Source: an uncultured Alphaproteobacteria bacterium (GTDB taxonomy: Bacteria > Pseudomonadota > Alphaproteobacteria > HIMB59). Taken from it: a stretch of DNA of 64,000 nucleotides. Below the pieces are notes generated by a model, which was not told the DNA's origin, searched no databases, and was given only the letters and a program-made list of their open reading frames with translations. Shown in pieces: positions 57,063-64,000 of this stretch. Positions within the stretch are counted from its first letter, which is position 1. Every line of letters starts with the position of its first letter. A program made the translations under genes and the position numbers. The stretch covers positions 62,001-126,000 of the forward strand of contig CACGPP010000002.1 of assembly GCA_902574995.1 (NCBI GenBank). Direction: 5' to 3'.

Positions 57063-57620
57063 ATGTTCGTACAAACTGAACCAACGCCTAACCCTGCAAC
57101 CTTAAAGTTTTTGCCAGGTAAAGAGGTCATGAAAGACGGAACTATGTTCTATCAAAACCAAGAGTCTGCCTCAAATTCACCTTTGGCAATGAACTTGTTC
57201 AATATCAAAGGTGTTGAGGGTGTTTTTTTTGGGTCTGACTTTATCACTATAACCAAAGGCAAAGATAATGATTGGACGCTTATGAAACCTGCAATTTTGG
57301 GTTGTATCATTGAGCACTTTACAATGAACAAACCTATTATCTCAGAGCAATCTGCATCAACTGGACATACAATTGATGAGAACGATAGTGATGTTGTAAA
57401 AAAGATCAAAGAACTTCTAGATAGTAAAGTAAGACCAGCTGTTGCTATGGACGGTGGAGATATCATATTTGACAAATATAATGAGGGAGTTGTATTTTTA
57501 CAAATGCAAGGGGCCTGTCAGGGATGTCCAAGTTCAACGGCAACTTTAAAAATGGGAATTGAAAATATGCTAAAGCATTATATTCCTGAAGTCCGTGAAG
57601 TACGACCTGTTGAAGTTTAG
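57063..57620 (+). CDS. Nfu-type iron-sulfur cluster carrier
   Basis: 185 residues with the Nfu N-terminal domain beginning MFVQTEPTPNPATLKFLPG and a C-terminal NifU domain containing VRPAVAMDGGDI and the cluster-binding CQGCPSS. This two-domain form is shared by alphaproteobacteria and mitochondria (NFU1), and delivers 4Fe-4S clusters to target enzymes. It overlaps the next gene by 26 bases. Confidence 0.95.
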   Translation: MFVQTEPTPNPATLKFLPGKEVMKDGTMFYQNQESASNSPLAMNLFNIKGVEGVFFGSDFITITKGKDNDWTLMKPAILGCIIEHFTMNKPIISEQSASTGHTIDENDSDVVKKIKELLDSKVRPAVAMDGGDIIFDKYNEGVVFLQMQGACQGCPSSTATLKMGIENMLKHYIPEVREVRPVEV

Positions 57621-58446
57621 TCTTTTAGTTTTTTTTTTTGGATTTTTATTAAATTCATCTCTTAACGCTGGAGAATTTCATAATTGGGTTGATTTAAATA
57701 AATATTATAAAAAAAATAATTTTATTCCTGAAATTTTAACGCAAGAAAATATTGGTCATCTTCCTATAATATCAGAATTACCTGATGATTTTTCAGAAAT
57801 ACAAGATGTTCCAACAAAGAAAAAACTATTTTACCTCGTAACACTACCATTGATTTACAATACGAATACTTCAATCATGCAAGAACGAAGAATGGTAATC
57901 AATATAGAAAAAAAATTTGCTAGGAAAGAATTAAACAAAAACGAAACTGACGAGATTATTAGATTATCAAAAAAGTATAAATTAGATTATAGCGAAATTA
58001 ACACAAAACTTTTTAGAAAACTCAAACAACGTATTAATATTATCCCTGTGTCACTAGCTCTTGGTCAAGCAATTATTGAAAGTGGTTGGGGACAGTCTAG
58101 ATTTGCAACTGAGGGAAATGCTCTTTATGGTCAGTGGACTACAAGTGAAGACAAAGGGATCATTCCTCAAGACAGAGATGAGGATAAAACTCACGCTGTT
58201 TTAAAATTTAAAAATTTATCAGAGAGTGTTGAGGCGTATATGTTTAATATCAATACTCATCAAGCTTATTATAATTTTCGTGTCATTAGACGAATAGATG
58301 AGCGCATAAAATATACAGATCCTATTAGTATGAAAGTGAAATATTTAGCAGCCTATGCTGAAATCGGCGATAAATATGTCGATAAATTAGAGCTGATCAT
58401 TGCTTCAAATAATCTTCAAGAATTTGATCGATTTAAATTTAATTAA
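57595..58446 (+). CDS. Secreted Bax/FlgJ-like glucosaminidase
   Basis: 283 residues with an N-terminal signal peptide (LLKFSLLVFFFGFLLNSSLN, cleavage near NAGEF). The glucosaminidase domain (about 140-270) shows SLALGQAIIESGWGQSRFA with the catalytic Glu, followed by GNALYGQW. This is the Bax-type peptidoglycan hydrolase family. The start at GTG 57595 lies inside the Nfu gene; no better start keeps the signal peptide. Its 3' end overlaps the convergent deacetylase gene by eight bases. Confidence 0.87.
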   Translation: MKYDLLKFSLLVFFFGFLLNSSLNAGEFHNWVDLNKYYKKNNFIPEILTQENIGHLPIISELPDDFSEIQDVPTKKKLFYLVTLPLIYNTNTSIMQERRMVINIEKKFARKELNKNETDEIIRLSKKYKLDYSEINTKLFRKLKQRINIIPVSLALGQAIIESGWGQSRFATEGNALYGQWTTSEDKGIIPQDRDEDKTHAVLKFKNLSESVEAYMFNINTHQAYYNFRVIRRIDERIKYTDPISMKVKYLAAYAEIGDKYVDKLELIIASNNLQEFDRFKFN

Positions 58447-59440
58447 CTAAGTACTGATAGCCAAACCAGAAAATACCATTATTAACTTTTGTACAATTAA
58501 ACCTGAGTCTACCTTTTACAGGTAAACGATTAAGTTCAACTAATAACTTATTATTAAGATTTGTAATTGTTGGATTAAATGATCCTTGAAAATCACTAAT
58601 AAAACAATTTATGTTGGAAGAGTCCTCGTTAAAATCTAAAGCATATCTACTGATAGGCTCACTTTGATAAGGATTGCTAGGTTCAATAAGCACATTATTA
58701 AAAGGTAAAACGCTTGATGCATCTTTTATTCGATTGATAGATCCATAATTCTCATTTAGGGGGAATCTTGGAATAAAATATTTTTGATTAATTGAAAAGG
58801 CACCTGAATGTTGTCCAAATGCTGCATCAAAATATTGAGAAACTACTTTTTGAGCTATGGTGCTATTTTCACCAAAAGGATAAGCAAATAAATTTGGAGT
58901 AATACCTAAATTTTCAAAAATAAGATCCTGAGATTTTTCTATTTCATTTACAATTTCAATTTCACTAAGACTAGATAAACTTGAATGAGAGTGTGTGTGA
59001 TTTTGAATATCTACACCACGACTTAGTACACTTTTAAGCTGAGTCCAATTCATATAATTTTGTCCACTAACGTTTTCTGTATTTAAAAAAAGAGTGACTG
59101 GTATCTCATACTTTTCAAAAATAGGTAATCCCACCTCAAAAAATGATAAATAAGCATCATCTACAGTTATTGAAATAGTTTTTTTTTGTAATTTATCTTC
59201 AAACAAAAGATCTCTAGCTAAAATAAAATTAAACCCCTGATCCTTTAAATACTCAAGATGACTTACTAATTGCTCTTCGCGTATATTTGTTGAGGGATAC
59301 TTATTTTCACCAAATCGATGATACATTAGAATATTATTTGGAATTGTATCATTCACACTTGTTGCATAGGATGTACTAATTGGAAAAGTAAAATTTGAAA
59401 CAAAAATGATCAGTAAAGTAAAAAATTTTGAAATAGGCAT
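58439..59440 (-). CDS. Secreted polysaccharide deacetylase (NodB-fold)
   Basis: About 333 residues from ATG 59440, which gives a clear signal peptide MPISKFFTLLIIFVSNF ending near SYA; the frame reaches 59494 but that start would bury the signal. NodB motifs: TVDDAYLSF (metal Asp pair), HTHSHSSL (metal histidines) and AYPFGEN. It would de-N-acetylate a cell-wall or exported polysaccharide in the periplasm. Its 5' end overlaps divergent tsaB by 35 bases and its 3' end overlaps the glucosaminidase gene, so both ends are nested in neighbours. Confidence 0.87.
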   Translation of the reverse strand: MPISKFFTLLIIFVSNFTFPISTSYATSVNDTIPNNILMYHRFGENKYPSTNIREEQLVSHLEYLKDQGFNFILARDLLFEDKLQKKTISITVDDAYLSFFEVGLPIFEKYEIPVTLFLNTENVSGQNYMNWTQLKSVLSRGVDIQNHTHSHSSLSSLSEIEIVNEIEKSQDLIFENLGITPNLFAYPFGENSTIAQKVVSQYFDAAFGQHSGAFSINQKYFIPRFPLNENYGSINRIKDASSVLPFNNVLIEPSNPYQSEPISRYALDFNEDSSNINCFISDFQGSFNPTITNLNNKLLVELNRLPVKGRLRFNCTKVNNGIFWFGYQYLVN

Positions 59441-60059
59441 CGATAGCTCTTTATCATACTGTTCAATTACTTTATTTAAAAATGAAAAAATCATTTGGGA
59501 TAAAACTGTAAAAAGTGAGTATGGACATGAAAAAATATTATCGGAATTACTACAAAACTTAGTAACTAAAACAAAAATAAAGGCTGATCATATCAAAAAA
59601 TTGCATCTAAATTATGGACCAGCACGCTTTACAGCAATAAGAAATTGTCACTCACTTATGAAAGGATTTTTTATAGATCATAAAGTAGAAATTGTGGGTT
59701 ATTCTATCTTTGAGCATTTCTTTTTAGGTATTAACAAAAAACTTACTAAAGATGTCTTGTGTGTAATTGACACAAATAGAAAAGATTTAGCTATTCAAAA
59801 GATTGATACTTCAGGGAGATTAGTTGGAAAGACAAAAACTTTAAAAATTGACTCAGACCTAGAGGATATATTGAGTCAAAACTATTTTTTAATAGGAAAC
59901 GGATTAGAAAAACTAAAAAAAATTTCTGAATTTGCCTATATTAAGAATAAAATTATTTCGCCAACAAAATTGAAATCAAATTATTTTATTAAAAAGCATT
60001 ATAAGAAAAAATCTTATTATAAGTTCCCAAAAATAATTTATCCCTACTCTCCGATTTAA
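59406..60059 (+). CDS. tsaB: tRNA threonylcarbamoyladenosine synthesis protein TsaB (divergent)
   Basis: 217 residues. The N-terminal FEIGIDSSLSYCSITLF is the actin-like phosphate loop, and NYGPARFTAIRNCHSLMKGF matches the TsaB block GPGSFTGLR...KGLA in a weakened form. The remainder is poorly conserved and lysine-rich. TsaB scaffolds TsaD and TsaE for t6A37 in tRNA. The ATG at 59406 lies inside the 5' end of the divergent deacetylase gene; a later start would lose the first strand. Confidence 0.83.
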   Translation: MISKVKNFEIGIDSSLSYCSITLFKNEKIIWDKTVKSEYGHEKILSELLQNLVTKTKIKADHIKKLHLNYGPARFTAIRNCHSLMKGFFIDHKVEIVGYSIFEHFFLGINKKLTKDVLCVIDTNRKDLAIQKIDTSGRLVGKTKTLKIDSDLEDILSQNYFLIGNGLEKLKKISEFAYIKNKIISPTKLKSNYFIKKHYKKKSYYKFPKIIYPYSPI

Positions 60060-60062
60060 AAA

Positions 60063-60527
60063 TTAAAAATTTAAAAAAGAGTATTTTTTTTCCATATACT
60101 TTTGATGATAATCCTCTGCGGGACAGTAATTCTTAACGGGTTCTATAATCGTAGTAATTTTTTGATTAAATTGGCTTTCGTTCAATTTGTCTGTGATCTG
60201 CTTTGCTATTTCACATTGAGTTTCGTCATAATAGCCTATCAATGATCGGTATTGAGATCCTCGATCTGGGCCTTGTTGATTTAAAGTTGTTGGATCATGA
60301 ATTTGATAAAAAAACTCCACAAGGTTGGTATATGAAACGAGATTTTCATCAAATTTTAAGAAAACGACTTCAGCATGGTTTGTATTACCTTTGCAAACTT
60401 CTTCGTAAGAGGTTTTATCAGTTAAGCCTTGAGAGTAGCCTACTTGGGTTTCAATCACACCTTTGATCTCAGAAAATTTTTTTTCAGGCCCCCAAAAACA
60501 TCCTGCACCAAATAATGCTTTAGACAT
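60063..60527 (-). CDS. msrA: Peptide-methionine (S)-S-oxide reductase
   Basis: Repairs methionine-S-sulfoxide in proteins. 154 residues. Catalytic GCFWGPEKKF, with VGYSQG, HAEVVFLKFD, HDPTTLNQQGPDRGSQYRS and AEDYHQKY. One resolving-type Cys remains near the end (KNYCPAEDYH). Convergent with tsaB with three bases between stops; overlaps the small DUF2805 gene by eight bases. Confidence 0.96.
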   Translation of the reverse strand: MSKALFGAGCFWGPEKKFSEIKGVIETQVGYSQGLTDKTSYEEVCKGNTNHAEVVFLKFDENLVSYTNLVEFFYQIHDPTTLNQQGPDRGSQYRSLIGYYDETQCEIAKQITDKLNESQFNQKITTIIEPVKNYCPAEDYHQKYMEKKYSFLNF

Positions 60528-60738
60528 AATCTTTTCCTTTTAGTTGTGTCTTTTGGGCACTTCTTTGGTGAATTCTCTTTCTCCAAATTTCATAGCTTTT
60601 TTGTTTAATATTTTTTTTCATAATTTTTTTAACATCACCCTCATCAATTTCATAAATTTTTTTGATATGACTAAAATCTGTTTGATCGTCCCAAGCCATT
60701 TGAATTATTTCGCTAATCTGAGATTGATTAAATTTCAT
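60520..60738 (-). CDS. TIGR03643/DUF2805 family small protein
   Basis: 72 residues. The core IIQMAWDDQTDFSHIKKIY and KQKSYEIWRKRI matches the DUF2805 (TIGR03643) family of small proteins with unknown function. The pattern of short helices and a C-terminal basic stretch suggests a nucleic-acid-binding helix-turn-helix, but that is inference. It lies between the SMP-30-like gene and msrA in one minus-strand unit. Confidence 0.8.
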   Translation of the reverse strand: MKFNQSQISEIIQMAWDDQTDFSHIKKIYEIDEGDVKKIMKKNIKQKSYEIWRKRIHQRSAQKTQLKGKDYV

Positions 60739-60740
60739 AC

Positions 60741-61652
60741 TTAATGATACAAATCGGGGATATTTTCAGATCTATAACAATTTGAAGCATAACCTTGTTC
60801 TTGGGTAACAAACTTAAACAGTTTTCCTGCATGCGGTTGTCTTTCTGCTTCAATGTCGTTGAGCCCAACAGATGCAGTAGTAATAAAAAGCTCATTGAGA
60901 TTTTTCCCACCAAAAGTGCAACTTGTTACTTTTGAAACAGGAAGTTGTAAAATTAATATAAGAGAACCTTTTTTATCAAAACAACAAACTTTGCCACTTC
61001 CCCACATTGCTACCCATAAGTTACCATTTTTATCAACTGTCATTCCATCTGGGTTTCCATCGATTTTGTTCATTGAAAGAAAAACTTTTTTATTTATTCC
61101 ATTGCTTGACAAATCATTGATAGAAAAAATATAAATAATTCTTTTTATAGAGTCAGTTACATAACCTACATTTCTCTCGTAGTCAAAAACTGGTCCATTT
61201 GAAATAATATAAGAGTTATCTGAGTATATTGGATTTAAATTGGAGTCATGACATATAACTTTTCCAGTCTGAGACTTTTGTTGAATATCCATTGTTGATA
61301 TCCAAATTTGTCCATTTAAATCTATGTCTGCATCATTAATCCTGTTATTTGGACTATCAAAATTGATCTTTGTTAGAAGCTGTTTTTTAGATAATGAGGG
61401 ATGAATTGAATAAAGAGAGTCGTATGAACTCATGATATAATTTTTATTGTCTTGTAAAAGAATATTGGTGACACCGTCTTGTACTGAATATTGACGTTCT
61501 TCGTTATTATCTTGATCAGTTTCAATTATTTTATTTTCATAAATATCCACCCATAACAGCTTATCGTGCCTCCAATCCCAAATTGGTCTTTGACCTAGAA
61601 CACTTTTGTATGATTGATGGCAAACAGACGGTTGCTCGTATTTAATTCTCAC
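60741..61652 (-). CDS. SMP-30/gluconolactonase/LRE-like protein with altered metal ligand
   Basis: 303-residue six-bladed propeller. Family motifs: LGQRPIWD at the N-terminus, NRINDADID, ISNGPVFD and NPDGMTVD. In the family the first motif is GE(S/G)PVW, whose Glu binds the metal; here it is Gln. The other ligands (Asn, Asn, Asp) are present. Members are sugar-lactone hydrolases, so the substrate and even activity are open here. First gene of a unit with the DUF2805 gene and msrA; the stop and next start are two bases apart. Confidence 0.83.
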   Translation of the reverse strand: MRIKYEQPSVCHQSYKSVLGQRPIWDWRHDKLLWVDIYENKIIETDQDNNEERQYSVQDGVTNILLQDNKNYIMSSYDSLYSIHPSLSKKQLLTKINFDSPNNRINDADIDLNGQIWISTMDIQQKSQTGKVICHDSNLNPIYSDNSYIISNGPVFDYERNVGYVTDSIKRIIYIFSINDLSSNGINKKVFLSMNKIDGNPDGMTVDKNGNLWVAMWGSGKVCCFDKKGSLILILQLPVSKVTSCTFGGKNLNELFITTASVGLNDIEAERQPHAGKLFKFVTQEQGYASNCYRSENIPDLYH

Positions 61653-61735
61653 AAAGATGATTATAAACTAAATATTTAGATGAAAAAAGTATGTTGGAGA
61701 TTTGTTTTGATTGTCTTATCGTGTTTTTAATATAG

Positions 61736-61753
61736 AAATTGCATGAGCAATTT
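61736..61753. other. Short perfect hairpin in the intergenic region before the lipoprotein gene
   Basis: AAATTGC ATGA GCAATTT, a seven-base-pair inverted repeat with a four-base loop, in the 126-base divergent gap between the SMP-30-like and lipoprotein genes. No T-run on either side, so an operator or leader hairpin is as likely as anything. Confidence 0.4.
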
Positions 61754-61778
61754 GTGTTCTAATTGATTTAAGAGTTTG

Positions 61779-62195
61779 ATGAATTTAGTAGAATTATCTA
61801 AATATTTTATTTTTATTTCTTTTCTTATTATAGCAACAAGCTGTGAAACAACTGATGTAGAAGACAAAGTAATAAAACCAGAGCCTGTTCCTAAAATTAT
61901 ATATACCCCTGAAGTAGAGGAAACTGTTGAGGAAAGTGATGAAATTGTTGAGCATTTCAAAGGTGTTGAACTATTTTTAAATAAATCGCTAAATGATTTA
62001 ATTTTAAAATATGGAAAAGTTGATTTTTCAAAAATTGAGAGTGTTTATGAATTCCACAGATATAACACTGATAATTGTAGAATCTTTATACAAAATAGAT
62101 CTGTAGATAAAACAATAATAAACATTACGATTTACAACTATAAAAAGAATTTGTTTATCGAAACATACTCAAAAGATTTGTGTACTGATATTTAA
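61779..62195 (+). CDS. Small lipoprotein of unknown function
   Basis: 138 residues. Signal peptide with lipobox IATSC followed by ETTDVED, so cleaved before Cys and lipidated; an acidic, proline-rich stretch follows (KPEPVPKI...PEVEETVEESDE) before a folded-looking half with two cysteines (DNCRIF, KDLCTDI). ATG 61779 is used rather than the preceding TTG. I do not recognise the family. The layout (lipid anchor, flexible acidic linker, small beta-rich domain) suggests an envelope protein reaching into the periplasm. Confidence 0.7.
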   Translation: MNLVELSKYFIFISFLIIATSCETTDVEDKVIKPEPVPKIIYTPEVEETVEESDEIVEHFKGVELFLNKSLNDLILKYGKVDFSKIESVYEFHRYNTDNCRIFIQNRSVDKTIINITIYNYKKNLFIETYSKDLCTDI

Positions 62196-62236
62196 AATAG
62201 ATAATTCTTTAATAAAAAATAATATAATTCTTAATT

Positions 62237-62635
62237 ATGAAATTTAAGTATGGGATATTTATTTTATTTTTCTCAATAAATTGTTTTGCTCATCATCCAG
62301 GAAATCAGATAGATGCTGATAAGCCTTACCCTTCAATTAATTTAACAGTCATCAAAGATAAAATTGATGGTTACAATATTTTTATAGATTTAAAAAATTT
62401 TAATCTAAACCCTTCAGAAATTGGAGGTGAAAATATTTCAAACTCTGGATATTTACAGCTTTTTATAAATGATATAAGAATCACAAGAATTTATTCTGAC
62501 TGGGTACACGTACCTCAACGTTTTTTTAATCTGAAAGAAAACTTTATCAAAATTACAATTCATTCCTATCTCCATGATCAGTTTAGTATTAAGGGGAAAC
62601 CAATAGAACACATAGTAAAAGTTATCGATAATTAA
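62237..62635 (+). CDS. Small secreted protein of unknown function with HHPGNQ N-terminus
   Basis: 132 residues with a signal peptide (MKFKYGIFILFFSINCF, cleavage after CFA). The predicted mature protein starts HHPGNQIDADKPYPS, so two histidines sit at the very N-terminus. That is reminiscent of amino-terminal copper sites, but no further metal motif is evident. The rest looks like a beta-sandwich. It follows the lipoprotein gene by 41 bases on the same strand. Family not identified. Confidence 0.68.
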   Translation: MKFKYGIFILFFSINCFAHHPGNQIDADKPYPSINLTVIKDKIDGYNIFIDLKNFNLNPSEIGGENISNSGYLQLFINDIRITRIYSDWVHVPQRFFNLKENFIKITIHSYLHDQFSIKGKPIEHIVKVIDN

Positions 62636-62717
62636 ATTTAAATTAAAGAATTTAAAAAAACTTACTCTATGTACAGAAGTTAAATGAATTTCGGATTTTC
62701 TAAAAATAAATAGTTGC

Positions 62718-63191
62718 TCAAGCTTTATAAGGAAGTGAAGAGTGATGCAAAACTATTTTTAATATATTGTTTTCAGTTTTTTTATATCCCCAGCTCTTAT
62801 CAACTTTGACAGAGGTTCCTTCTTTGTTTATCAAAGTTACCCAACCCATCCACATTGCTACATTTTGATCAATAAACACAGATGATGTTTCTGATTTGAC
62901 TTCGAGCCAATCTTTAATTCCAAAACCACTGTCTGTTGGGTACTTTGGGTTATTTCCAACAAAGTATGAAAGTGCTCCCTCTTTGTCTAATCGAAATGTT
63001 TGATTACCGCCACTAAGAGTTGGTTTAAATAATACTGATCCTAACTCAAACCCATAAAGATTATCTAACATTTCGTTTGCAACTAAAGTAGCTTGATCAA
63101 TACCTTTTTTTTCATAAGCCTGTGAAATTGCAATCATGCTCTCTCCCCAAGCAGTACGAGCATTCGTTAAATCATTTTCATTTATTGTCAT
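62718..63191 (-). CDS. SnoaL/NTF2-like fold protein
   Basis: 157 residues with no signal peptide. Features LYGFELGSVLFKPTLSGGNQ, GALSYFVGN, VAMWMGWVTLINKEG and a C-terminal KIVLHHSSLPY. Proteins of this type in marine proteobacteria are often labelled phosphoribosyl-AMP cyclohydrolase, but the pattern is that of an NTF2-like cone fold and no HisI motif is present. Function unknown. Neighbours are ispA on the same strand 37 bases upstream and a convergent orphan downstream. Confidence 0.7.
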   Translation of the reverse strand: MTINENDLTNARTAWGESMIAISQAYEKKGIDQATLVANEMLDNLYGFELGSVLFKPTLSGGNQTFRLDKEGALSYFVGNNPKYPTDSGFGIKDWLEVKSETSSVFIDQNVAMWMGWVTLINKEGTSVKVDKSWGYKKTENNILKIVLHHSSLPYKA

Positions 63192-63228
63192 TGGCTATGT
63201 GTTATTTCATATTTATAAAAATGATTAT

Positions 63229-64000
63229 TCATTTAATACGATTAACGATAAAATTTACAAGACTTGACATATATAGCAAGGGTTCCCTCTTTTTATTAAA
63301 GAAATTTTGCATTGCTTTGTAATTTCTATCTTGAATCAGTTTTAAATACTTAATACATTCAGTACGATTAAGCTTATATGCAATATTTGCTTTTTGTGAG
63401 TCTTTTTTAATTTTCTTTCCAACTTTTTTCTCATTGCCCCATCTATCAAGCATATCATCAGTAACTTGAAAAATTTTTCCAATTGTATCTCCAATTTTTT
63501 TTAGCTCTCTTTTTTTATTTAAATTTAATTTTTTTACAGTAAGAAGAAGATTGAAACAAAAACTGAATAATGCACCTGTTTTTAAAAGATGCATTGTCTC
63601 TATATCCTTTATTGTTGAATTTTTTTTCATGTAAATATCCATGGATTGTCCAGCAATCAAACCCTCCAAACCGTTAGCTTTTGAGAGCATCTGTATTGAT
63701 TTGATTTTCTGATTATCAGAGAGATTTTTTGACTCAGCTAGCGTTTTTACTGATAAGACTTGAAACATATCTCCAGCTAAGACAGCAGTTGCCTCATCAA
63801 ATTTTTTATGCACAGTTAATTTACCCCTTCTATAGTCATCGTTATCCATAGACGGTAAATCATCGTGGATTAGTGAGTGCAGGTGAACACATTCTATCGA
63901 AAGGGCAAAGTCATCTAATATTTTCGGCTTAATGTTTAAATATAAACCCATTCGACAAAGCAAAAACGGTCTAATCCTCTTTCCTCCAGTTTTGGCAAAA
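63229..64000 (-). CDS. ispA: Polyprenyl (farnesyl/geranyl) diphosphate synthase, N-terminus cut by window edge
   Basis: Short-chain isoprenyl diphosphate synthase. The frame is open to the right edge, where FAKTGGKRIRPFLL gives the GGKRxRP pyrophosphate-binding motif, so about 30-40 residues are missing. The first aspartate motif is HDDLPSMDNDDYRRG, and the second is FQVTDDMLD. The sequence also shows EGLIAGQSMD. The motif residues favour the IspA group over longer-chain IspB. The usual neighbours xseB and dxs are not visible. Confidence 0.93.
   Translation of the reverse strand, partial: FAKTGGKRIRPFLLCRMGLYLNIKPKILDDFALSIECVHLHSLIHDDLPSMDNDDYRRGKLTVHKKFDEATAVLAGDMFQVLSVKTLAESKNLSDNQKIKSIQMLSKANGLEGLIAGQSMDIYMKKNSTIKDIETMHLLKTGALFSFCFNLLLTVKKLNLNKKRELKKIGDTIGKIFQVTDDMLDRWGNEKKVGKKIKKDSQKANIAYKLNRTECIKYLKLIQDRNYKAMQNFFNKKREPLLYMSSLVNFIVNRIK

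Noticed and set aside
62718..63191. Phosphoribosyl-AMP cyclohydrolase (HisI), a label often given to similar proteins
   Set aside because: No HisI zinc or catalytic motifs; the pattern is that of an NTF2/SnoaL-like fold.

Overview
The window reads as about 64 kb of a compact, very AT-rich chromosome from a free-living, probably marine, alphaproteobacterium. The evidence is gene order and gene content: rpsT-dnaA-dnaN-recF-gyrB, divergent mutM/ubiE followed by coaBC-dut, a RegB/RegA redox pair, fabA-fabB-fabI, nusA-infB-rbfA-truB-rpsO-pnp, lnt-corC-ybeY-phoH-miaB, and a PstSCAB-PhoU-PhoB block with plcP-agt lipid-remodelling genes. Streamlined lineages of the HIMB59/AEGEAN-169 or SAR11 type fit the style, but the species cannot be named from this sequence alone. 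No rRNA, canonical tRNA, insertion sequence, prophage or CRISPR array was seen.

Layout. Positions 1-3442 (minus strand) hold a methyl-cycle operon (adenosine kinase, ahcY, metK). Positions 3715-7811 (plus) hold an NrdR-type promoter and nrdA-nrdB-glutaredoxin. Positions 7818-19586 (minus) hold mutM, rpsT, dnaA, dnaN, recF, gyrB, regB, regA and polA, packed almost without gaps. Positions 19585-25490 (plus) hold ubiE, a split coaC/coaB, dut, a MoeB/ThiF-like E1 enzyme, fabA-fabB-fabI and a small secreted orphan. Positions 25504-38680 (minus) hold the translation and RNA block (trmB, nusA, infB, rbfA, truB, rpsO, pnp) and lnt, corC, ybeY, phoH, miaB and rimI.

Positions 38677-53370 form a phosphate-stress island. 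It contains plcP and agt (phospholipid to glycolipid exchange), a SET-domain methyltransferase, dgkA, an arsenate reductase, phoB, phoU, pstBACS, phoR, ppk, sixA and ppx. A three-unit, 11-bp-phased PHO box lies upstream of pstS. A candidate structured small RNA lies between dgkA and arsC.

Positions 53385-64000 are mixed: glnD, trpS, an Nfu iron-sulfur carrier, a Bax-like glucosaminidase, a polysaccharide deacetylase, tsaB, msrA, a DUF2805 protein, an SMP-30-like protein, three small poorly known proteins, and ispA running off the right edge.

Points most worth a second look: a MutM with no zinc-finger cysteines; a MoeB-like protein whose last zinc cysteine is replaced by a stop; coaBC cut by an in-frame stop exactly at the domain junction; divergent gene pairs whose start regions overlap; an intrinsic terminator 14 nt ahead of nusA; absence of rimP, ylxR and ubiB from their usual places; and the phosphate island with its PHO box and candidate CCUCC-loop RNA.
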